A stretch of 55,145 nucleotides of DNA. Origin: Frankia nepalensis. Lineage in GTDB: Bacteria; Actinomycetota; Actinomycetes; Frankiales; Frankiaceae. The stretch spans positions 1 through 55,145 of the forward strand of contig NZ_JADWYU010000248.1 in the NCBI RefSeq assembly GCF_016786325.1. Direction: 5' to 3'. The notes below the pieces were generated by a model. It ran no database searches and had not been told where the DNA came from. It saw nothing but the letters and a program-made list of their open reading frames with translations. This document shows, in pieces, positions 49,434 through 55,145 of this stretch. Numbering within the stretch: the stretch's first letter is position 1; each line of letters opens with the position of its first letter. Both the position numbers and the translations under genes were made by a program.

Positions 49434-50414
49434 ATGGCCGGACGTGACATCGAGTTCAACCTTTTGACGGACCGCCTCGCCCCGGCGGGGGTGCGGGATG
49501 TGCGCGCGCTGGCGGGGGGCGCCTCGAGCCTGACCTACGCCGGGTCGATCGGCGCGCGGCGGGTGGTGGTGAAGGTGGCGCCGCCGGGGGTCGCGCCCGT
49601 GCGCAACCGCGACGTGCTGCGCCAGGCCCGGGTGCTGCGCGCGCTGGCCCCGACGGCGGTGGCGGTCCCCGAGGTCGTGTGGGAGGACCCGGGCGACCCG
49701 CCGGAGGTACCCCCGCTGTTCGTCATGTCCTTCGTCGAGGGGACCTCGCTGGAGCCGCTGTTCGACCGTGGGGACGGTCGGGAGCCCGCGGCGGTGGTCG
49801 CCGAGCGCCTGCGCGCGGCCGCCCGCGCGCTGGCCGTCCTGCACCGTCTCGACCCGGGGGCGCTCGGGCTCGCCGCGGAGCCGCTGGTGAGCCCGGGGGT
49901 CGAGGTCGACCGCTGGTGCCGGCCGCTGGAGACCGTCGACGCGGCCCTCGTCCCCGGCTGGGCCGCGGTTGCCGCGGCGCTGCGCGCCGGCGAGCCGCCG
50001 GCCCTGGCGCCCGCCCTGGTGCACGGGGACTTCCGCCTGGGCAACCTGCTCGCCGACGGTCCGGACGTCACCGCGGTCGTCGACTGGGAGATCTGGTCGG
50101 TGGGGGATCCCCGCACCGACCTCGGCTGGTTCCTCGTCAACGCCGACGCGGCGACGTACCGCCGCGCGACGGCCTACACGGGGCTGCTTCCGGGGCCCGA
50201 CGACCTCGCGGCGGCCTACGCGCGGGCGCTCGGCCGCGACGTGCCGGACCTGGCCTGGTTCCAGGCCCTGGCCTGTTTCAAGTCGGCGGCCACGTGGTCG
50301 CTGATCGTGAAGCACAACCGCCGGGCCGCCGAGCCCGACCCGGCGCTCGAGGAGATGGCCGCGACCCTGCCCCATCTGCTGGAGCGCGCGCGGCACTTCC
50401 TCGACCGGCGCTGA
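49434..50414 (+). CDS. APH-fold phosphotransferase, second LvaA/ACAD10-kinase-like protein
   Basis: A 326-residue kinase-fold protein with LAGGASSLTYAGSIGARRVV (nucleotide loop), FVMSFVEGTSLEPL, LVHGDFRLGNLLA (His197-Gly-Asp199, Asn) and VVDWEIWSVGDPRTDLGW (Asp217). HGDFRLxN followed by DWE.x.xGDPxxDL is the signature of the ACAD10/11-associated kinase group. It ends about 115 bases before the end of the convergent ACAD11-type gene. By analogy it phosphorylates a hydroxyacyl-CoA. Confidence 0.85.
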   Translation: MAGRDIEFNLLTDRLAPAGVRDVRALAGGASSLTYAGSIGARRVVVKVAPPGVAPVRNRDVLRQARVLRALAPTAVAVPEVVWEDPGDPPEVPPLFVMSFVEGTSLEPLFDRGDGREPAAVVAERLRAAARALAVLHRLDPGALGLAAEPLVSPGVEVDRWCRPLETVDAALVPGWAAVAAALRAGEPPALAPALVHGDFRLGNLLADGPDVTAVVDWEIWSVGDPRTDLGWFLVNADAATYRRATAYTGLLPGPDDLAAAYARALGRDVPDLAWFQALACFKSAATWSLIVKHNRRAAEPDPALEEMAATLPHLLERARHFLDRR

Positions 50415-50528
50415 TCCTCGACCGGCGCTGATCCTTCCGAGGGCCCTCGGGCCGGCGCCGCGACGGCGGCGGCCCGCCGGGACCCACGCCAGGACCGCGC
50501 GAGGAACGCGTCAGGCCGCCGGCGGGGC

Positions 50529-51824
50529 TCAGACGCGGGGGATGCCCGCCAGCCGGTCGGCGAACTTGGCCTCCGCCGCCGCGCGCAGCCGCAGCAGGTG
50601 CTCGGAGGGGAACAGGTCCGGTGCCGGCTTGTAGTTCTTCAGGAGCTGGCGCGCCAGCGTCACCTTGTGCACCTCGGTCGGCCCGTCGGCGAGGCCGAGC
50701 ACGAACGACTCCACGAGATGCGCCACGAAGGGCATCTCGTGGGTCGTGCCCAGCGAGCCGTGAAGCTGCAGGGCGCGCGCGGACACGTCGTGCAGCACCT
50801 TCTGCATCATGGCCTTCACGGCCGAGATGTCGGCGCGCACCTTCTGGTAGTCGTCGAACTGGTCGATCTTCCAGGCCGTGTGCATGGTGAGCAGGCGGAA
50901 AGCCTCGATCTCCGTCCACGAGTCGGCGACCATCTCCTGGACCATCTGCTTGTTGCCGAGCAGCTCGCCCTGGGTGTACCGCGAGACGGCCCGTTCGCAG
51001 ATCATGTCGAAGATGCGGCGGACGAGGCCCACGGTGCGCATCGCGTGGTGGATCCGCCCGCCGCCGAGGCGGGTCTGGGCGACGGCGAAGGCGCCTCCGC
51101 GCGGGCCGAGCATGTGGTCGTCCGGCACGCGCACGTTCTCGTAGCGGACGTAGCCCTCCCGGCCGCCGCCGAGCGGCTGGTAGCCGAGGCCGACGTCGCG
51201 CAGCACGTTGACGCCCGGTGTCCCGCCCGGGATGACGAACATCGTGTGCCGCTCGTACGGCGGGGCGTCCGGGTCGGTCACCGCCATGACGATGATGAAC
51301 GCCGCCATCGACGCGAACGACGAGAACCATTTCTCGCCGTTGATGACCCACTCGTCGCCGTCCCGGACGGCCTGAGTGGTGAACACCTTGGGGTCGGCGC
51401 CGCCCTGCGGCTCCGTCATCGAGAAACAGGACACGATGCGGTTGTCGAGTAACGGCTCCAGGTACCGCTTCTTCAGGTCCGGCGTGCCGTAGCGGGCGAG
51501 GATCTCGCTGTTTCCCGAGTCCGGCGCCTGGGACCCGAACACGATCGGCGCGCATTCCGAGCGCCCGAGTATCTCGTTCAGCAGCGCGAGCTTCACCTGA
51601 CCGTAGCCGGGGCCGCCCAGATGCGGCCCGAGATGCGTCGCCCACAGGCCACGCTCCTTGACGACCTTCTGGAGCGGCGGGATCAGGGCCTGGCGGACCG
51701 GGTCACCCAGATCATGGGACTCCCGGATGACGAGGTCGATCGGCTCGCACTCCTCCCGGACGAACGCCTCCGCCCACGCCAGCTGCTCGGCGTACTCGGG
51801 GTCCGTCGAGAAGTCCCACGCCAT
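50529..51824 (-). CDS. ACAD10/11-type acyl-CoA dehydrogenase family protein, second copy
   Basis: A 431-residue flavoprotein closely similar to the one at 30775. It shares GSQAPDSGNSEILARYG, SCFSMTEPQGGADPKVFTT, INGEKWFSS, TRLGGGRIHHAMRTVGLVRR and LGLADGPTEVHKVTLARQLL, with Asp again in place of the canonical catalytic Glu. It presumably eliminates phosphate from the product of the neighbouring kinase. ATG 51824 is preceded by AAGGGA. It is divergent from the SDR/thiolase/crotonase operon at 51925. Confidence 0.88.
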   Translation of the reverse strand: MAWDFSTDPEYAEQLAWAEAFVREECEPIDLVIRESHDLGDPVRQALIPPLQKVVKERGLWATHLGPHLGGPGYGQVKLALLNEILGRSECAPIVFGSQAPDSGNSEILARYGTPDLKKRYLEPLLDNRIVSCFSMTEPQGGADPKVFTTQAVRDGDEWVINGEKWFSSFASMAAFIIVMAVTDPDAPPYERHTMFVIPGGTPGVNVLRDVGLGYQPLGGGREGYVRYENVRVPDDHMLGPRGGAFAVAQTRLGGGRIHHAMRTVGLVRRIFDMICERAVSRYTQGELLGNKQMVQEMVADSWTEIEAFRLLTMHTAWKIDQFDDYQKVRADISAVKAMMQKVLHDVSARALQLHGSLGTTHEMPFVAHLVESFVLGLADGPTEVHKVTLARQLLKNYKPAPDLFPSEHLLRLRAAAEAKFADRLAGIPRV

Positions 51825-51856
51825 CGGCCGTCCCTTTCGATCGCGGTCGCAACGAG

Positions 51857-51870
51857 TTGACAGTGCTGTC
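51857..51870. promoter_or_regulatory. TTGACA box overlapping a small inverted repeat
   Basis: A perfect -35-like TTGACA (51857-51862) overlaps the inverted repeat GACAG-TG-CTGTC (51859-51870) in the 100-base divergent region between the ACAD11-type gene and the SDR operon. No good -10 box follows at 17 bases (CAGGGT at 18). It is a plausible regulated promoter. Confidence 0.35.
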
Positions 51871-51924
51871 CGAAGCCGAGCAGGGTCAAGCTGCTCGCGA
51901 ACTCGTCGGCGGAACGGAGCGGAG

Positions 51925-52821
51925 ATGACCCCAGCGTTAGGTGTCTGCGACGGGCGGGTGTGCGTCGTCACCGGTGCCGGGCGAGGGCTCGGGCGCGAGT
52001 ACGCGCTGTCCCTGGCGCGGCACGGCGCGCGGGTCGTCGTCAACGACCTGGGCGGCGGCCGCGACGGGACCGGCGCCGACTCCGGGCCGGCGAGCGAGGT
52101 CGTCGCCGAGATCCGGTCGTTCGGCGGGCAGGCCGCGGCGAACACCGACGACGTGAGCTCGTGGGAGGGGGCGGCCCGGCTCGTCGCGCAGGCCGTGGAG
52201 ACCTTCGGCGGGCTGGACGTGCTGGTCAACAACGCCGGCATCCTGCGTGACCGGATGCTGTTCTCGATGTCCGAGCAGGAATGGGACGCGGTGATCAAGG
52301 TGCACCTCAAGGGCACCTTCGCGCCCAGCCACCACGCGGCGGCCTACTGGCGGGCCCGGTCCAAGGCGGGGGAGACGAACGACGCCCGCCTGATCAACAC
52401 CACCTCGGTGTCCGGGCTCTACGCCAATCCGGGCCAGGGCAACTACGGCGCGGCCAAGGCGGGCATCGCCGCGTTCACCCAGATCGCCGCGCAGGAGCTG
52501 GCCCGCTATGGCGTCACGGTGAACGCGATCGCGCCCGGCGCGCTGACCCGGCTCACCGGCGGCCTGGAGATCAGCGACGAGATCCGGGCCCGCTTCGCGC
52601 CGAGTTGGGTCGCCCCGGTGCTGACCTGGCTCGCCTCGCCCGACTCCGCGGACGTCACCGGCCAGGTCATCGAGTCCTCCGGACTGGTGCTCGCGGTGGC
52701 CGAAGGCTGGCACCGCGGGCCCTCCACGGACCCGGTGGACAGCCCGGAGAAGGTGGGCGCCGCCGTGCGCCAGCTACTGGCCGACGCCCGCCCGCGCACG
52801 CTGTTCCACGAGGTGAACTGA
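51925..52821 (+). CDS. SDR, multifunctional-enzyme-2-like 3-hydroxyacyl-CoA dehydrogenase
   Basis: A 298-residue SDR of the type found in the N-terminal part of peroxisomal multifunctional enzyme 2 and in actinobacterial beta-oxidation. It shows [70 protein letters not shown] and NYGAAKAGI. The GGGRDG-to-GAD insertion and 'NAGILRD' favour a 3-hydroxyacyl-CoA substrate. ATG 51925 follows GGAGCGGAG. It is first of a plus-strand operon with thiolase and crotonase, divergent from the ACAD11-type gene. It would provide the 3-keto intermediate for the thiolase. Confidence 0.88.
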   Translation: MTPALGVCDGRVCVVTGAGRGLGREYALSLARHGARVVVNDLGGGRDGTGADSGPASEVVAEIRSFGGQAAANTDDVSSWEGAARLVAQAVETFGGLDVLVNNAGILRDRMLFSMSEQEWDAVIKVHLKGTFAPSHHAAAYWRARSKAGETNDARLINTTSVSGLYANPGQGNYGAAKAGIAAFTQIAAQELARYGVTVNAIAPGALTRLTGGLEISDEIRARFAPSWVAPVLTWLASPDSADVTGQVIESSGLVLAVAEGWHRGPSTDPVDSPEKVGAAVRQLLADARPRTLFHEVN

Positions 52822-52825
52822 CGCC

Positions 52826-54055
52826 GTGGCCGACGCCTGGATCCTCGACGCGGTCCGCACCCCCCGGGGCAGGGGGCGCCCGACCGGCGCCCTGCACGGC
52901 GTGCACCCGCAGGAGCTGCTCGCGCAGTGCCTGCGCGCCGTCGCCGAGCGGGTCGGCTTCGACCCCGTGGACGTCGACGACGTCGTGGCCGGCAACGGGA
53001 TGCTCAGCGGCGACCACGGCGACTGCATCGCCCGGCTGAGCGCGCTGCTCGCCGGCTGGCCGCGGACCGTTCCCGGGATGACCCTCAACCGGTTCTGCGG
53101 GTCCGGCCTGCAGGCGGTCACCGTCGCCGCGGCGGGCGTGCGCGGCGGCGGGCAGAACCTCGTGGTCGCCGGCGGCGTCGAGTCGATGTCGCGCTGGGGC
53201 CTGGCCGCCGGCTCGGTGACCATCGACGGCCACAACCCCGCCTTCCGCGAGCGCTACGCCACCGTGCCGCAGGGGGTCTCCGCCGACCTCATCGCCACGC
53301 TGGAGGGCTTCGGCCGCCGCGACGTCGACGCGTTCGCCGCCGAGAGCCAGCGCCGCGCGGCCCAGGCCATCGGCGAAGGCCGCTTCGAGCGCGGCATCAT
53401 CCCCGTCACCGGTCCTGGCGGCGAGGTCCTGCTGGCCCGGGACGAGCACCCGCGCCCGGGAACCACGGCGGAAGGGCTGGCCGGCCTGCGCCCCGCGTTC
53501 GCCGAGATGGGCGCGGCGCGCCCGGAGGGCGACGCGCGCAGCTACGACGAGCTCTGCCAGGCGCGCTATCCCCAGGCCGGGCCCATCAGCCATGTCCACC
53601 ACGCCGGCAACTCCTCCGGTGTCGTGGACGGGGCCGCCGCCGTGGTCGTGGCCTCGGAGGGCTGGGCGCGCGCGAACGGGGCCGCGCCCCGGGCCCGCGT
53701 GCGGGCCACGGCGGCCGTCGGGTCCGAGCCCGTCATCATGCTGACCGCGCCGGGCCCCGCCGCCGAGCGGTGCCTGGCCCTGGCCGGCATGAGCGCGGCC
53801 GACATCGACCTGTGGGAGATCAACGAGGCGTTCGCGGCGGTGCCGCTGAAGACCATGCGCGACCTCGGCCTTGACCACGACAAGGTCAACGTCAACGGCG
53901 GCGCCATCGCGCTGGGACACCCGATCGGGGCGACCGGCGCGATGCTGCTCGGAACGCTGCTCGACGAGCTCGAACGCCGCGACCTGGCCACGGGCCTGGT
54001 CACCATCTGCACTGGCGGCGGCATGGGCACCGCCGCGATCGTCGAGAGGCTCTGA
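52826..54055 (+). CDS. Thiolase family protein (acetyl-CoA acyltransferase)
   Basis: A 409-residue thiolase that cleaves 3-ketoacyl-CoA. The nucleophilic Cys91 is in [11 protein letters not shown]. The other catalytic elements are [26 protein letters not shown] (His) and the second cysteine in [15 protein letters not shown] 52826 lies four bases after the SDR stop. It completes a beta-oxidation cassette with the SDR upstream and the crotonase downstream. Confidence 0.92.
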   Translation: MADAWILDAVRTPRGRGRPTGALHGVHPQELLAQCLRAVAERVGFDPVDVDDVVAGNGMLSGDHGDCIARLSALLAGWPRTVPGMTLNRFCGSGLQAVTVAAAGVRGGGQNLVVAGGVESMSRWGLAAGSVTIDGHNPAFRERYATVPQGVSADLIATLEGFGRRDVDAFAAESQRRAAQAIGEGRFERGIIPVTGPGGEVLLARDEHPRPGTTAEGLAGLRPAFAEMGAARPEGDARSYDELCQARYPQAGPISHVHHAGNSSGVVDGAAAVVVASEGWARANGAAPRARVRATAAVGSEPVIMLTAPGPAAERCLALAGMSAADIDLWEINEAFAAVPLKTMRDLGLDHDKVNVNGGAIALGHPIGATGAMLLGTLLDELERRDLATGLVTICTGGGMGTAAIVERL

Positions 54056-54057
54056 CG

Positions 54058-54183
54058 ATGACCGGCGAGACGGCAGGCGGCGAGGCGGCAGGGGGTCACG
54101 CGGCGGGGGGTAGCGCGGCGGGGAGTGAGACGGCGGAGGGTGAGACGGCGGGGCGCGCGGCGGCGGCGCCGGGGTGGCGATGA
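54058..54183 (+). CDS. Possible 41-residue Gly/Ala-rich small protein or leader peptide
   Basis: An ATG two bases after the thiolase stop opens a 41-codon frame whose TGA overlaps the ATG of the crotonase (ATGA). It begins MTGETAGG, nearly the same as the crotonase start MTGETTTA, and then runs in Gly/Ala/Glu-rich repeats such as [16 protein letters not shown]. It may be a coupling leader, or an expanded duplication of the crotonase 5' end. No family is recognisable. Confidence 0.4.
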   Translation: MTGETAGGEAAGGHAAGGSAAGSETAEGETAGRAAAAPGWR

Positions 54184-54974
54184 CCGGCGAGACGACGACG
54201 GCGGTCGAGCTCGAGACGCCGGCGCCAGGAACCGCCGTACTGCGGCTCAACCGCCCCCGGCGGCTCAACGCCATCGACGAGGTCATGCTGGGCGAGCTGA
54301 CCGAGACCTGCGCGCGCCTCGCCGCCGACGCCGAGACCCGGGTGGTCGTGCTGACCGGCGCGGGCCGCGGTTTCTGCTCGGGCCTCGACGTCCGGGACTT
54401 CGGGCCGAGCCTGCCGGAGGCGTCCGCCCCGGCCATCGACCGGCTGCGCTTCCAGGAACGCATGGCCGGCCTGCCGGGGGCGCTGCGCGCGCTGCCGCAG
54501 CCGGTGATCGCCGCTGTCAACGGCCCCGCCGTCGGCGGCGGGATGGCGCTGTGCCTGGCGGCCGATCTGCGGGTGTGCGCCGCGTCGGCGACCTTCGCCA
54601 ACGCGGCGATCCAGCTCGGGCTCTCGGGCGCCGAGATGGGCATGAGCTACTACCTGCCCCGGATCGTCGGCCTGACGGTCGCCGCCGACTGGATGCTCAC
54701 CGGGCGTACCGTCACCGCGCACGAGGCCCACCACGCCGGCCTGGTCAGCGCCGTCGTCGAGGACGACCGGCTGCTGGAGCACGCCCTGGACCTGGCCGCG
54801 CGGATCGCCGGGCACTCCGCGCTCGGCGTCCAGCTGACGAAGCGGGCGCTGCAGGCGAACACCGACGCGCCCAGCTTCGCCGCGGCTCTCGAGATCGAGA
54901 ACCGCAACCAGCTGATCACCCATGCCACCGACGAGGCCGCCGCGGAGCGCGCGAAATGGGCGGGCAGAGCCTGA
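54180..54974 (+). CDS. Crotonase (enoyl-CoA hydratase/isomerase) family protein lacking both canonical glutamates
   Basis: A 264-residue crotonase: [20 protein letters not shown], oxyanion segment [31 protein letters not shown] and [20 protein letters not shown]. The positions of Glu144 and Glu164 of classical hydratases are Ala (GGGMA and ANAAIQ). A Glu in SGAEMG is the only nearby acid. It may therefore be an isomerase, hydrolase or other crotonase reaction rather than a standard hydratase. The start at ATG 54180 overlaps the small frame upstream. Last gene of the operon from 51925. Confidence 0.85.
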   Translation: MTGETTTAVELETPAPGTAVLRLNRPRRLNAIDEVMLGELTETCARLAADAETRVVVLTGAGRGFCSGLDVRDFGPSLPEASAPAIDRLRFQERMAGLPGALRALPQPVIAAVNGPAVGGGMALCLAADLRVCAASATFANAAIQLGLSGAEMGMSYYLPRIVGLTVAADWMLTGRTVTAHEAHHAGLVSAVVEDDRLLEHALDLAARIAGHSALGVQLTKRALQANTDAPSFAAALEIENRNQLITHATDEAAAERAKWAGRA

Positions 54975-55038
54975 CCAGCGGACCCCGCCAGGCGCGCACG
55001 GCGCGGCTGCCTCGGCCGCGCCCGGGGCGGGGCCCGGG

Positions 55039-55071
55039 CGCCCCCCCCCGGGCCCCCCGGGGGGGGGGGGC
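55039..55071. repeat. G/C homopolymer tracts near the right edge
   Basis: C9 (55041-55049), C6 (55053-55058) and G12 (55059-55070) lie close together between the crotonase end and the partial gene at the edge. They resemble the G7-C-G28 tract at 35453-35488 and could be assembly noise. Confidence 0.75.
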
Positions 55072-55074
55072 GAC

Positions 55075-55145
55075 GCCCGGGAACTCGAGCCGGTCGGGGC
55101 CGGTCACGACGACGTGGCGCAGCGTCTCGAGGTCGGCGCTGACCG
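55075..55145 (-). CDS. Partial gene at right edge, possibly an acyl-CoA ligase (fragment)
   Basis: On the minus strand the last bases read VSADLETLRHVVVTGPDRLE and then FPGV. 'LRHVVVTG...FPG' is common in the middle of FadD/4-coumarate-type ligases. The frame is lost in the homopolymer tract at 55039-55071, so the gene is truncated by the window edge and probably damaged by that tract. The identity is tentative. Confidence 0.3.

Overview
The window looks like a piece of chromosome from a very GC-rich, soil-type actinobacterium. I infer a Frankia-like or related lineage from three things: strong G/C third positions, many GTG starts, and a cargo of TetR regulators, acyl-CoA dehydrogenases, SDRs, a PASTA-less Ser/Thr kinase and a TIR/NB-ARC/TPR protein. 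I see no rRNA, tRNA, CRISPR array, transposase, phage gene or replication origin. Almost everything is catabolic accessory content: small operons for activating, oxidising and beta-oxidising organic acids, each beside its own regulator.

Layout. 1-6.5 kb: a cut-off gene end, a solute-binding lipoprotein, a TetR gene, and a four-gene operon (zinc-type dehydrogenase, SnoaL-like protein, beta-hydroxyacid dehydrogenase, SDR). Two near-identical 23-bp inverted-repeat sites tie the TetR gene, the lipoprotein and the operon together. 6.5-12.8 kb: a TetR gene, a two-domain FadE-type acyl-CoA dehydrogenase, a KshA-like Rieske oxygenase, and a broken LuxR-type regulator. 13-18.2 kb: a GAF/GGDEF protein, a cyclase-family hydrolase and a membrane Ser/Thr kinase. 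18.2-24.4 kb: a TetR gene divergent from a BchE-like cobalamin/radical-SAM protein with an excellent palindromic operator, then AraC/SDR and NmrA/HxlR pairs, then an intergenic stretch carrying a duplicated hairpin element. 24.4-27.5 kb: a minus-strand operon of PPOX protein, enoyl-CoA hydratase, an internally deleted acyl-CoA ligase and a nitronate monooxygenase-like protein.

27.8-38.7 kb is the most interesting part. A GntR/UTRA (HutC-type) regulator sits next to an APH-fold kinase, an ACAD10/11-type acyl-CoA dehydrogenase, a CoA ligase, an SDR and a quinone-oxidoreductase-like enzyme. The palindrome TTTGTCTAGACAAA occurs perfectly before the kinase and before the dehydrogenase. A 12/14 copy lies upstream of an amidohydrolase/BKACE pair. 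The gene set parallels the levulinate (lva) pathway of Pseudomonas and mammalian ACAD10/11, in which 4-hydroxyacyl-CoAs are phosphorylated and then dephosphorylatively dehydrated. A second kinase/ACAD11-type pair lies at 49.4-51.8 kb, next to an SDR, thiolase and crotonase operon, so the window may hold two independent 4-hydroxyacid routes.

38.7-47.5 kb: a Baeyer-Villiger-type monooxygenase divergent from a TetR gene over paired operator boxes, a BTAD/SARP-like regulator divergent from a haloacetate-dehalogenase-like hydrolase, and a TIR/NB-ARC protein ending in eight 42-residue TPR units. 47.7-55.1 kb: a TauD-type dioxygenase, an SDR, the second kinase/ACAD module and its beta-oxidation operon, and a cut-off gene at the right edge. 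Two G/C homopolymer tracts (near 35.47 and 55.05 kb) may be assembly damage. All functions are read from motifs by eye; no searches were run.
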